Both the position numbers and the translations under genes were made by a program. Below are positions 50,488-59,591 of a DNA stretch of 64,000 bases, piece by piece (within the stretch, counting starts at the first letter, position 1; every line of letters begins with the position of its first letter). This DNA comes from Diaphorobacter caeni (GTDB lineage: Bacteria > Pseudomonadota > Gammaproteobacteria > Burkholderiales > Burkholderiaceae_C), in assembly GCF_015354245.1 (NCBI RefSeq), contig NZ_JADKYZ010000014.1, positions 1 through 64,000 on the forward strand, read 5' to 3'. Below the pieces are notes generated by a model. It did no database searches. It was given only the letters and a program-made list of their open reading frames with translations, and was not told the origin of the DNA.

Positions 50488-53037
50488 TCACCGATCGACG
50501 CGTGATTCCTGCGTTCGGACACGCCGCGCCGAGCGCATGCCGCACGCCAGCATCAGCAGCGCCAGCGCCCCAAGAGCGAACTCACCCAAGGTCGGCACGG
50601 GCTGCGCATCGCCAACGGGCGGCGCGGCCTTGTCATCATCGAGCACCGTCACCTTGGCGGGCGTCGCGTCCGCAGTGAAGGCCGCATCACCCGCAGCAGG
50701 AGCCTGCACCGTCAGCGTGATCTCCACCGAGCCGTCCCCAGCCACATCGTTCGCAACGGCCATGAGCACGCAGCTTGTCGAGGTTGCGCCTTCCGCAATC
50801 ACCTGCGGCTGGGCGCAGGCCGAAGCGTCATAGCGATCCGCAGCTCCCGCCTTGCTCACGGTCACTTTCCCGGACGACTGAGACTTCACCGCCGCTGTTT
50901 TCGCAGGAATCAGCAGATCGGCAATCGCCAGGCTGACCTTCAAATCGCCTGCCGGTGCGGGCGATGATGACGTGATCGTGCAGATCGACTGCTGGTCCGT
51001 CGAGTCGTTGATCGTCGCTGGCGTGCACGCCACGCTGACATTGGCGGAGTCATCGTTCTGAATGGCCACGGACGCCGGCCCGGAACCGACCGCATAGGCT
51101 GGAGCGCCCGCAGAAGGCGGCAGCACGCTCACCTGCGCGTTGACGGAGCCGTCCCACGGATCGTTGTTGGCTGCCGCCGTGAGTTCGCAGGTCTGTGTGA
51201 AAGCGCCGGGTGCGATGAGCAACGTGCCATTGCATGTGGTCGCATAGCGCGGATCTGAACTGGCGGCGACATTGACGCTCAGCCCCGATGCCGGAGCGGC
51301 GATCGGCGAGGTCACCGTGCAGATGGCTTGCTGAGCTGACCTGTCAAAAAGTACCGTTGGCAAGCACGCCAGAGTCAATGCAGGCGGCGCGTCGTCGTTG
51401 TTCACCTCAATGGGGCCGCTGGACGCGGGGCCCGCGACCACATATTGAAAGGCCGTCGCCGCCGGCGCATTCAGTGTGATCGCGGCCATGCTGACATTGC
51501 CATCCCACGGATCCGTGTTGGGCGTCGCGTTGACCTGGCAACTCGCACTGCGCTCCCCGGCGGGAATGAGCTGCAACGCCGTGCAGCCGCTTGCGTCATA
51601 GCGGGAGGTGGTCAGCGCCGCTGGCAGCGTCAGATCGAGCGGCAAGCCCGCGGCGGGTGCGGGCGCGCTCGATGTCACGGTACAGGTCGCGAACTGTCCC
51701 GTGCTGTCGGTCAACGTCAGCGGGCTGCACAACAGCGAGACATCCGGCGGTGGTGGGAAAACGATACTCACGGTGGCCGTCGCGCAGACCTCCGTCACGA
51801 CGGAGCACATCTGGTACGTGAAACTGTCCGTCCCCGTCGCGTTGACATGGGCCACATAGGTGATGCTCTTGCCATCGGTTGCAATGCTGGCCGTGCCCTT
51901 CGTCGGTGCGGTGGGAATCGCCTTCACCAGCATGTCTTCTTCTTGCACGTTGCTGTCATTGACCAGCACGTCGATCGGGAGGGGACTCGAGCCCGGGATG
52001 ACCGTGAATGGACCATCGTTCACTGCCAATGCACGATTGGGAAGGGAAGCGAGATCCGTCGCTCCGGAATTGGGGCTCACTGACGTGGTCAGATTCGCTA
52101 TCACCGTATGCAGATCCGCACCGACCCAGCCCGGCTTGTAGTTGCTGAAATGCACCAGTTTGTCGCCCCCAGATGCATTGACGATCAAGCCTTCGTTGTC
52201 TCTGTAGAACCCAAGCCCGCCGTATTGCTGATTGGTCAGCGCGGAAGTGCTCGCCTTCAGCACCGCCCTGTCGGAACCGATCTCCAATTCGCGAACCCTG
52301 TCAGCTCCTGTAGCACCCGTGTACCCGGACAGGTAGGCCTTGCCATCCAGGTCGAAGGCGATGTCCCCCAAAGAGCTGCCTTCAGGGTAACTGGTATTGG
52401 GATAGACCGGAGTCGTCGAGGCTGGGTCAATCACCACCGGTAATGACTTCAGCGCCGTCCCGGCCTTCACCGCGCCGCTGTCCTCCAAAGCGATCTGCTC
52501 AAGCGTGCCCTTGAAGTGATTCAGCGCCCAAAGATTGCCTGACATATCAAAGCCGGCACCGGTCATCAACGCATCGGCACGCATCACGCCCTCACCCACA
52601 CGCTTGGCCTCGAGTTTGCCGGACGCCGCTTCGCTCGGCGTGAGCGTGACCAGAATCGCGCCCACCTTGCTCGCATTGCCTCCCGTGGAGCTTCCATTGC
52701 CCGTCCCCGTCATGTTGGGATGGACGAACGCAAACAGCTTGCCCTTGTTGACTCCCTTGCCCGTCAGCGCGAGACCGTCGACATAGACCGCAGCCATCGG
52801 CGTGACGTCCGCAAGATTCTTCCGGAAGGTGATGGTGTTGATGCTGACCTGGCTGCCGGATCTCAAAGCGGGCGGCGAGGCATTGCTGAGAGGGATGACG
52901 TGCAGATTCGACTTGATGCCACCGGAGTCGGTCTTGAGCACGAAGACGTCCGCCGCATGGGCCGGCATCGACAGCACGAGCCCGAGCCCCAGTCCCCAAC
53001 CGCACAGACCCGCCAGTGGCTTTTTCCAACCCGCCAT
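50488..53037 (-). CDS. secreted repeat protein with VPTL-CTERM tail
   Basis: An 849-residue protein with a signal peptide (1-28, ending AHA). Residues 30-330 look like a beta-propeller of the lactonase kind (GDIAFDLDGKAYLSGY, YGGLGFYRDN). A Bacterial-Ig-like segment and three repeats of TDSTGQFATCTVTSSAPAPA-type follow. The C-terminus is a clear VPTLGEFALGALALLMLA plus RSARRVR sorting tail. Function unknown. Two other genes in the window have weaker forms of this tail. Confidence 0.78.
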   Translation of the reverse strand: MAGWKKPLAGLCGWGLGLGLVLSMPAHAADVFVLKTDSGGIKSNLHVIPLSNASPPALRSGSQVSINTITFRKNLADVTPMAAVYVDGLALTGKGVNKGKLFAFVHPNMTGTGNGSSTGGNASKVGAILVTLTPSEAASGKLEAKRVGEGVMRADALMTGAGFDMSGNLWALNHFKGTLEQIALEDSGAVKAGTALKSLPVVIDPASTTPVYPNTSYPEGSSLGDIAFDLDGKAYLSGYTGATGADRVRELEIGSDRAVLKASTSALTNQQYGGLGFYRDNEGLIVNASGGDKLVHFSNYKPGWVGADLHTVIANLTTSVSPNSGATDLASLPNRALAVNDGPFTVIPGSSPLPIDVLVNDSNVQEEDMLVKAIPTAPTKGTASIATDGKSITYVAHVNATGTDSFTYQMCSVVTEVCATATVSIVFPPPPDVSLLCSPLTLTDSTGQFATCTVTSSAPAPAAGLPLDLTLPAALTTSRYDASGCTALQLIPAGERSASCQVNATPNTDPWDGNVSMAAITLNAPAATAFQYVVAGPASSGPIEVNNDDAPPALTLACLPTVLFDRSAQQAICTVTSPIAAPASGLSVNVAASSDPRYATTCNGTLLIAPGAFTQTCELTAAANNDPWDGSVNAQVSVLPPSAGAPAYAVGSGPASVAIQNDDSANVSVACTPATINDSTDQQSICTITSSSPAPAGDLKVSLAIADLLIPAKTAAVKSQSSGKVTVSKAGAADRYDASACAQPQVIAEGATSTSCVLMAVANDVAGDGSVEITLTVQAPAAGDAAFTADATPAKVTVLDDDKAAPPVGDAQPVPTLGEFALGALALLMLACGMRSARRVRTQESRVDR

Positions 53038-53230
53038 ACCTTGCTCGCTTTCCGGATTTTCATGAGACCGCGCATCGACGCCGCAGCCCCCATGCCGGAG
53101 ACATGTCAGGGACGCGCGAGTTGCTGAAGCCCCTGATTATGGGTAGAAACTATTAAATCACAGAAATAATTAGCGCGATTTGCGAAATTTGACAGGCCAC
53201 GCGTATCCATCGAGCACCTGATCCGCGCGC

Positions 53231-53270
53231 TCCAAAAGCAAAAAGCCCCGCGAAAACTCCTCGCGAGGCT
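53231..53270 (-). terminator. terminator of the ppk2 gene
   Basis: On the minus strand GCCTCGCGA, a loop and TCGCGGGGC followed by a T run with a G. Confidence 0.7.
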
Positions 53271-53319
53271 GGTGAAAACCGCATGCAGCATGCATGCTGG
53301 CTGCAGCGTGAATCCGCGA

Positions 53320-54234
53320 TCAGAAAATCTGCGGAACGATCAGGTTCTCCGGCACCGGTTGGCGGAAATAGTCCGGATTGCGCACGCGCGCGGGCAGCAC
53401 GACCTCGGGGTGCGGCACATCCTGGTAGGGCATCTGGCTGAGCAGGTGCGAGATGCAGTTCAGGCGCGCCTTTTTCTTGTCGTCCGCTGGCACCACCCAC
53501 CATGGCGCCTCGGGAATGTGGGTGCGCTCCAGCATCACCTCCTTGGCCTTGGTGTATTCCTCCCAGCGCACGCGGCTTTGCAGGTCCATGGGGCTGAGCT
53601 TCCACTGCTTGAGCGGATCGTGGATGCGGCCGAGAAAGCGCAGATGCTGCTCCTCGTCGGTGATCGAGAACCAGTACTTGATGACGCGGATGCCCGAGCG
53701 CACGAGCATCTTCTCGAATTCGGGCACGCTTCGGAAGAACTCCTCGTACTCGTCTTCGGTGCAGAAGCCCATGACATGCTCGACGCCAGCGCGGTTGTAC
53801 CAGCTGCGGTCGAACAGCACCATCTCTCCGGCTGCGGGCAGGTGCGACACATAGCGCTGAAAGTACCACTGCGTGCGCTCACGGTCGTTGGGCGCGGGCA
53901 GCGCGGCCACGCGGGCCACGCGCGGATTCAGACGTTGGGTGATGCGCTTGATCACGCCGCCCTTGCCCGCAGCGTCGCGGCCTTCGAAGAGGATGACGAT
54001 CTTCTCGCGCGACTGCTGCACCCAGTCCTGCAGCTTGACGAGCTCGCCCTGCAGATGGAACAGGTTCTTGAAATAGTCGCGGCGCGAGGAGCTGTCGACG
54101 AGCAGACGCTCGCCGTTCTCGTCCACGTAGCGGTCGTCGATTTCCTGCTCGAGCTCTTCGTCATAGCTGTCCATGAGGTCGTCAGCCATGCGCTGCATGA
54201 AATGCTGAGGGTCTAGTGCGGAATTTTGAAACAT
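53320..54234 (-). CDS. ppk2: polyphosphate kinase 2 (PPK2)
   Basis: A 304-residue class I PPK2. Walker A GRDAAGKGG (85-93), the VLFDRSWYNRAGVE Walker B region (139-152) and GFCTEDEYEEF are family blocks. It moves phosphate between polyphosphate and nucleotides. Start at 54234 is from alignment to family length; the upstream ribosome site is poor. Upstream lies a pentanucleotide repeat. Confidence 0.9.
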   Translation of the reverse strand: MFQNSALDPQHFMQRMADDLMDSYDEELEQEIDDRYVDENGERLLVDSSSRRDYFKNLFHLQGELVKLQDWVQQSREKIVILFEGRDAAGKGGVIKRITQRLNPRVARVAALPAPNDRERTQWYFQRYVSHLPAAGEMVLFDRSWYNRAGVEHVMGFCTEDEYEEFFRSVPEFEKMLVRSGIRVIKYWFSITDEEQHLRFLGRIHDPLKQWKLSPMDLQSRVRWEEYTKAKEVMLERTHIPEAPWWVVPADDKKKARLNCISHLLSQMPYQDVPHPEVVLPARVRNPDYFRQPVPENLIVPQIF

Positions 54235-54370
54235 AGGAGATGACCTACAAACACGCAACGATGATGACCCGCCCGCGTGACAACCCCATGACAGATCAAT
54301 GACGAACCCGTGACGGATCATGCGTCGTCACGCCGCAGACTTGCTCCGCACCCCGATGAAAACGGGAATG

Positions 54371-54420
54371 CTCCACTCCACTCCACTCCACTCCACTCCA
54401 CTCCGCTCAGCTCAGCTCAG
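54371..54420. repeat. pentanucleotide repeats (CTCCA x6, CTCAG x3)
   Basis: CTCCA six times at 54371-54400, one CTCCG, then CTCAG three times at 54406-54420. The stop of the SirB1-like gene is in the last CTCAG. The run is about 140 bp before ppk2, and could vary by slippage. Confidence 0.9.
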
Positions 54421-55283
54421 CTCTGAGATTCGCGCAGACGCAGCAGCAGCTCCTGGATCGCCTCGGCATCCACCGATTCGCCCTCGTGCGCCAGATAGGT
54501 CTCCAGATCGCTGATGGCATCCACCATGTGGCCACGCTCCACGTGCGCAAAGCCCCGGTCGCGCCATTCGCTCCACGCCTCGGGCAAGAGCGCGATCAGG
54601 CGGCTTTGCACGTCGATCAGGCGCTGCCAGTCCCCCTCGGCGCGGTGGATTTCCTTCAGATTGCGCAGCATGCGCACCAGAATCTGGCGTGGCGAGGCCG
54701 AGCGCAGGTACTCGGCCAGATCGCGCAGACTGCCATCGGAGGCGTTGCGGCTGTCCACCACGAAGGTCTCGAGCCGCTCGCTCAGATCCTCGCGCGAGAG
54801 GGAGCGGCCGCTGGTCGGATCGATCACCACCTGCCCCTCGGGCAGTTGCACCTTGACGAGGAAATGTCCGGGGAACGAGATGCCGTGGGCTCGCAGGTTG
54901 ACGCTTTGCGCCAACTCAAGCCACAGCACGGCCAGCGAGATCGGAATGCCGCGCCGCGAGCGCAGCACCACGTTCAGGTAGCTGTTGTCCGTGTCGTAGT
55001 AGTTGTTGAGATTGCCGCTGAACCCCAGATCGCTGAAGAAGAACTGGTTGAGCGCGGTGAGCCTGCGCATGGGTTCGGCGGACGGCTCGATGGTGCGCGC
55101 GAGACGCACCTGAAGCTGATCCACCTCGTCGAGCACCTGCTGCACGTCGAGCAGCGGATAGGCATCCTGCGCGATGCAGGCCGCCGCCTCGAGCAGCGGA
55201 ATGGTTTCCTGCTGATTGCCGCCTTCCCGCACGAGGCTTGCAAAGTATTCCAGCGGAGTGGGAACATTGAATTGCAGTGACAT
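54417..55283 (-). CDS. SirB1-family protein
   Basis: A 288-residue SirB1-like protein: transglutaminase-like part (SRRGIPISLAVLWLELAQ, then FPGHFLVKVQ) followed by a helical TPR-like region (RDRGFAHVERGHM). Members are common in proteobacteria, with unknown role. The stop is inside the CTCAG repeats. Confidence 0.8.
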   Translation of the reverse strand: MSLQFNVPTPLEYFASLVREGGNQQETIPLLEAAACIAQDAYPLLDVQQVLDEVDQLQVRLARTIEPSAEPMRRLTALNQFFFSDLGFSGNLNNYYDTDNSYLNVVLRSRRGIPISLAVLWLELAQSVNLRAHGISFPGHFLVKVQLPEGQVVIDPTSGRSLSREDLSERLETFVVDSRNASDGSLRDLAEYLRSASPRQILVRMLRNLKEIHRAEGDWQRLIDVQSRLIALLPEAWSEWRDRGFAHVERGHMVDAISDLETYLAHEGESVDAEAIQELLLRLRESQS

Positions 55284-55402
55284 AGGTCTTCCCTCAGCTA
55301 CTGGACATGGGTGTTGGTGTCGAAAACACCGTGTCCGGTTCCATCCGATACGAAAACTCCGGCCTCTTCATCAAAAGCGGGACCTCCACACTGTCGAGAA
55401 GA

Positions 55403-56968
55403 TTATCTGCGCAAAATCTGCCGCAGATTCATTCTGACAGCCCAGAGCGCGCCGAAGTACACCACGATAGAACCAATCAACAGCGCCGCCAGTAGGCCAA
55501 CACGCCACATTGCGTGAGCGCGCAGCGCGATCCAGTCGAAATGCTGACTGCCCCACCATAGAAAAGCCGCCAGCAGCGCGCTGGCTGCGAAGACCTGCAA
55601 CAGGAACTTGCGCCAGCCCGGACGCGGCTGGAAGCTGCCGCGACGCAGCAGCCCCACGAGCAGCCAGAGCGCGTTGACCAGCGCTCCCAGACCGATCGAC
55701 AGCGCCAGCCCCGCATGCGCGAAGCGGGGCACGAACAGCAGATTGAGCAGTTGCGTGATCACCAGCACGGCGATGGCGATCTTCACCGGCGTGCGGATGT
55801 CCTGCGAGGCGTAGTAGCCCGGCGCAAGCACCTTCACCGCGACCAGCCCCAGCAGGCCGACGCCATAGCCCTGCAGCGCGAGGGTGACCTGCTGCACGTC
55901 GCGGTCCGTCAGCGCGCCGTAGTGGAACAGCGTCGCCACCAGCGGCTTGGCGAAGAGCAGCAGACCCATCGCGCAGGGCACGCTCAGCAGCACCACGATG
56001 CGCAGCCCCCAGTCGAGCATGCCCGAATAGCGCTCGGCATCGCCGCTCGCCTTGGCGATGGCAAGCTGCGAGGTGAGCACCACGCCCAGCGCCACGCCCA
56101 GCAGCGCGGTCGGGAACTCCATCAGACGGTCGGCGTAGAAGAGCCAGGTCACGCTGCCCTGCTCCAGATAGGAGGCGATCTGGGTGTTGATCATCAGCGA
56201 AATCTGCGCCACGCCCACGCCCAGCAGCGCCGGCCCCATGAGCTTGAGAATGCGGTGCACGCCCGCATCGGCGAACGCCTCACGGATGCTCTTGAATCCC
56301 ATGCCGATGCGCGGCATCAGCCCCAGTCGCGAGAGCGCCGGAATCTGCACTGCGAGCTGCAGAATGCCGCCGATCATCACGCCCGCCACCATCGCGTAGA
56401 TCGGCTCGATGCCATGGCGCTTGAACAGCGGCGCGCCGATCACGGCCGCAGCGATCATGCTCACGTTGAGCAGCACCGGCGTGAGCGCCGACACGGCGAA
56501 CCGGCGCCAGGTGTTCAGCACCCCTGCCGACAGCGCCACCAGCGACATGAAGCCAATGTAGGGGAACATCCAGCGCGTCATCACCACCGCCGCATCCATG
56601 CCGCCCGGCGAGGTGCGCAGCCCGCTGGCGAGCAGCCAGACCAGCACCGGCGCGCCGACCACGCCCAGAATGCAGGTGACCAGCAGTGTCCAGAACAGCA
56701 CCGTCGCCACATGGGTGATCAGCGTGTGCGTCGACTCGTCCCCGTGCTGCGCCTTGTGCGTGGCGAGCACCGGCACGAAGGCCTGACTGAACGCGCCCTC
56801 GGCGAACAGTCGCCGGAACAGATTGGGAATGCGGAACGCCACGTTGAACGCGTCGGTCATGACGTTGGCCCCGAACATGGAGGCCATGAGCAGATCGCGG
56901 ACCAGCCCGAGGACTCGGGAGGCGAGGGTCAGCAAGGAGACGGTGGAGGCGGCTTTGAACAGTGACAC
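55403..56968 (-). CDS. murJ: lipid II flippase MurJ
   Basis: A 521-residue MATE-like protein with about 14 membrane segments. It has VSLLTLASRVLGLVRDLLMA at the start and RRLFAEGAFSQAFVPVLA, the MurJ signatures. It moves lipid II across the inner membrane. It is divergent from rpsT, as in related bacteria. Confidence 0.9.
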   Translation of the reverse strand: MSLFKAASTVSLLTLASRVLGLVRDLLMASMFGANVMTDAFNVAFRIPNLFRRLFAEGAFSQAFVPVLATHKAQHGDESTHTLITHVATVLFWTLLVTCILGVVGAPVLVWLLASGLRTSPGGMDAAVVMTRWMFPYIGFMSLVALSAGVLNTWRRFAVSALTPVLLNVSMIAAAVIGAPLFKRHGIEPIYAMVAGVMIGGILQLAVQIPALSRLGLMPRIGMGFKSIREAFADAGVHRILKLMGPALLGVGVAQISLMINTQIASYLEQGSVTWLFYADRLMEFPTALLGVALGVVLTSQLAIAKASGDAERYSGMLDWGLRIVVLLSVPCAMGLLLFAKPLVATLFHYGALTDRDVQQVTLALQGYGVGLLGLVAVKVLAPGYYASQDIRTPVKIAIAVLVITQLLNLLFVPRFAHAGLALSIGLGALVNALWLLVGLLRRGSFQPRPGWRKFLLQVFAASALLAAFLWWGSQHFDWIALRAHAMWRVGLLAALLIGSIVVYFGALWAVRMNLRQILRR

Positions 56969-57315
56969 GGAGGGCAGTGTATGCGTTGGCCGGAGGGGTC
57001 CGGCGAAAATATTTTTCGCGCTTCGGGATTACCGCTGGGCGCGTTGCTTTATTGAGGGCAGAGGCCGGGAGTTCCGCCCGGCGGCGGAGTAACTTTTTGC
57101 TCGCGCGCAAAAAGTCACCAAAAACGCGCTTCAATACCTCCGGCAGAACTCGACTTCGCGCTGCGCGCTGCGCTCGAACAACCGCCGGAAATCAGTTGGG
57201 AAGAGGTGTTTTCGGCACATCGCTGCGCTCGTGCCGGGCTCGCACTAGCGAGCCCTCTGCGTCAGCTGGAGCGAGCCTGCGAAGCCCAGCGGGCCGCCGG
57301 TCTGTTGACCCCAAT
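56969..57315. other. murJ-rpsT intergenic part, no gene
   Basis: About 350 bases without a supported gene before the repeat element at 57316. Frames here are GC-rich shadows with no ribosome sites. Confidence 0.4.
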
Positions 57316-57570
57316 GCCAAGACAGCCCCTCAGAGCGTGTTGACGATCTCGACGCGAGGCTTGCAGGATGCGGATCGGGATGGGCTGCAAGGCGCAAACC
57401 GCAGCAATAGCTTGTGCTATTGCGAGGATTTGCAACGCGGCAGACCGCCCGAGGCCGCGCCTGCAAGACCGTGTGGAGATCGTCAGCACGCTCTCAAGCT
57501 AGACGCGAAGCCGCAGACAGTACTCTCGTACGGCAAGGCTTCGCAACGACGCATGAGGGGCTGTATTGGC
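57316..57570. repeat. inverted-repeat element A, copy 2, interrupted
   Basis: Same ends as the copy at 29039: GCCAAGACAGCCCCTCA at 57316-57332 and TGAGGGGCTGTATTGGC at 57554-57570, and the same inner part (GCCGCAGACAGTAC...GTACGGCAAGGCTTCG). It is split by element B at 57333. Confidence 0.8.
57333..57493. repeat. palindromic element B inside element A
   Basis: Ends GAGCGTGTTGACGATCTC (57333-57350) and its inverted match with one change at 57476-57493. Inside, GCAATAGC-TTGT-GCTATTGC and paired GGCTTGCAGG/CCTGCAAG give a long near-palindrome. CTCA occurs on both sides, a possible 4-base target duplication. No gene. A related stub is at 62008-62034. Confidence 0.75.
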
Positions 57571-57611
57571 ACCTCCAAACGATCACCCCATCAAACAAAG
57601 AATTTCCAGGC

Positions 57612-57617
57612 TATAAT
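57612..57617 (+). promoter_or_regulatory. -10 box of rpsT
   Basis: A perfect TATAAT about 46 bases before the rpsT ATG. The -35 is weak. Element A ends about 42 bases before it, so the insertion lies right at the promoter's edge. Confidence 0.6.
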
Positions 57618-57662
57618 GCTCGGCTTTGCTGACATCATCCTCGAACACAAGGAAACTACATC

Positions 57663-57962
57663 ATGGCATCTAAGCCTAAGAAAAAGAACCCCCGTCTGGC
57701 GTCCGGCCGCAAGCGCGCACGCCAGAACGTCAAGCTGAACGCAGCCAACACTTCGCTGCGTTCGAAGTACCGTACCGCTGTCAAGAACGTCGAAAAGGCT
57801 GTTCTGGCTGGCGACAAGACCAAGGCAACCGAACTGTTCGCCAAGGCTCAATCCGTGCTGGACACGATCGCCGACAAGGGCATCTTCCACAAGAACAAGG
57901 CAGCTCGCGACAAGAGCCGTCTGTCCGCCAAGGTCAAGGCCCTGGCAACAGCAGCCGCCTGA
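57663..57962 (+). CDS. rpsT: 30S ribosomal protein S20
   Basis: A 99-residue basic protein. [20 protein letters not shown] at the start and the [19 protein letters not shown] segment are S20. It binds 16S rRNA. A perfect -10 and AAGGAAAC ribosome site precede it, and a terminator follows. Confidence 0.95.
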   Translation: MASKPKKKNPRLASGRKRARQNVKLNAANTSLRSKYRTAVKNVEKAVLAGDKTKATELFAKAQSVLDTIADKGIFHKNKAARDKSRLSAKVKALATAAA

Positions 57963-58042
57963 CTCTCTTCAGGCAAACAGCCCGGGTGATTGTCCAATTG
58001 GAAATGACCCGCCGTTTGTAACGGGTGCGCTGTCAGCAAACG

Positions 58043-58070
58043 AAAAAACCGCCGCAAGGCGGTTTTTTTG
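58043..58070. terminator. rpsT terminator
   Basis: AAAAACCGCC-GCAA-GGCGGTTTTT hairpin with T run on both strands. Confidence 0.85.
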
Positions 58071-58126
58071 TGCCCGCGCGGTTTTCACTTCATAACCGGA
58101 GCGGGCAGCAAAGAGGAACCTCAGGC

Positions 58127-58726
58127 TCAGCGATAAACGCGGAAACGTGTCTCGTCGGCGATGAATGCCTTTTCGCCGAATGGCGCTTCGTTCGAGCCGA
58201 AAGGCATCTGCGCGCGCAGGGCCCACGAAGCGGGCAGCTCCCACGTGCGGGTCACCTCGGCGTCGATCACCGGCGAGTAGTGCTGCAGGCTGGCGCCGAT
58301 GCCAGCCTCGGCCAGCGCGGTCCAGACGGCGAACTGGGCCATGCCGGCGGAGTGCTCCGAGAACATCGGGAACTTGTCGGCGTAGAGCGCGAAGTCCTGC
58401 TGCAGTTTCTGCACCACGGCCTGGTCTTCGAAGAACAGCACCGTGCCTGCGCCAGCGGCAAAGCTGTCCATCTTGGCGTCGGTCTTGACGAAGGCGTCGG
58501 CCGGCACCATGGGGCGCAGGGTTTCGCGGGTGATGTTCCAGAGCTTTTCGTGTGCCACGCCAAACAGGATCACGACGCGCGAGCTTTGCGAATTGAAGGA
58601 CGAAGGCGCCTGACGCACGGCCTCGCGGATCAGGGCTTCGGCCTGTTCGACGGAGATGGGGAGGTTCTTGCCGAGGGCGTATTGCGTGCGGCGCTTGGTG
58701 AAGAGAGAGATTGCGTTGCTGGTCAT
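58127..58726 (-). CDS. nitroreductase-family protein
   Basis: A 199-residue FMN oxidoreductase of the Frm2/Hbn1-like type. KRRTQYALGKN (11-21), SSFNSQSSRVVILFG (42-56) and GIGASLQHYSP are FMN-site blocks. Substrate unknown; related enzymes reduce nitro compounds or fatty acid hydroperoxides. Confidence 0.85.
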   Translation of the reverse strand: MTSNAISLFTKRRTQYALGKNLPISVEQAEALIREAVRQAPSSFNSQSSRVVILFGVAHEKLWNITRETLRPMVPADAFVKTDAKMDSFAAGAGTVLFFEDQAVVQKLQQDFALYADKFPMFSEHSAGMAQFAVWTALAEAGIGASLQHYSPVIDAEVTRTWELPASWALRAQMPFGSNEAPFGEKAFIADETRFRVYR

Positions 58727-58952
58727 GTCTTGAAGAAAGTGGTGAATTCACGCCACCGGGGTCGTCGACACATGCCTTCGCGGCGGAGCTCCCCAGTGGC
58801 GTTCGTCCCAGTCTATTGCAGCCACCGCCGCCCGCGGATCCGGCGCCACGTTACCCGGATACCCCATAGGGGTGAGCCATTCATGCACTGCAGACAATCG
58901 AAATTGCCATGTGCATCCGATGCGCGCCTCTCCAAAGAAAAAGGCCTGGGAT

Positions 58953-59267
58953 TCAGGCCTTGGGATCTGGAAGCAGGCAGGCTTCGGCTATCTGCAGATT
59001 GTTGTCTTTGGCGAAATTGAGAACGAAGTCCCACGCCATCGGCTCGTACTTCTGCAGTTCGCGGTTGACCACCACGCATTTCACGCCGTTCATGCTGGTG
59101 GGAATGCACCAGGGCGAGTAGCTCAGATGGCTGCCGGGGCTTGCGCCACCGGGCCGGAATTGACTCATGACCCCCGCCAGTCGCTCCGCCCAGTCACTGG
59201 GGCGGAAGGTTCGCCCTTCCTGGGTGATACCTTGTATGAATACTTCTTTTGCGTCGGGAGAAACCAT
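58953..59267 (-). CDS. DUF3579 protein
   Basis: A 104-residue protein with EVFIQGITQEGRTFRPSDWA (8-27), WCIPTSMNGVKCVVVNREL and EPMAWDFVLNFAKDNNL, the DUF3579 pattern of beta-proteobacteria. It is next to argD-argF in this group, divergent from argD. Role unknown. Confidence 0.82.
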   Translation of the reverse strand: MVSPDAKEVFIQGITQEGRTFRPSDWAERLAGVMSQFRPGGASPGSHLSYSPWCIPTSMNGVKCVVVNRELQKYEPMAWDFVLNFAKDNNLQIAEACLLPDPKA

Positions 59268-59591
59268 CTGTGAGGCGTCGTGAATAGTGAGTCATGGCAT
59301 CGTGCGCCACGGGGTCCGATTCTAACTCTTATATAAGAGACAAGACCGAATGGCCCCGCAACCCGCTTTTTCGATAAATTCAGCGCATGATGTTATGCGA
59401 TTGATGCATTTCCGTGCGCATTGGAGGCACCCGCCCCTGCGCGCGGATCGCCCCGTTCGCATGACAGTGATGCGGAATACTCAACGAACATGTCATGGCG
59501 AGCCCCTAGAATTGCATCTCGTTTTGTTGGCCGTTGCCACACTGCAACCATGCCAGCGTTGTGTTTCCCCGCAATGTCAGGAGATTTCCGC
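59268..59591. promoter_or_regulatory. DUF3579-argD divergent control region
   Basis: About 320 bases without a gene. CTCTTAT-ATAAGAG (59326-59339) is a perfect palindrome near the DUF3579 start; its TATAAG may also act as a -10 on the minus strand. No ArgR box is recognised. Confidence 0.4.
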
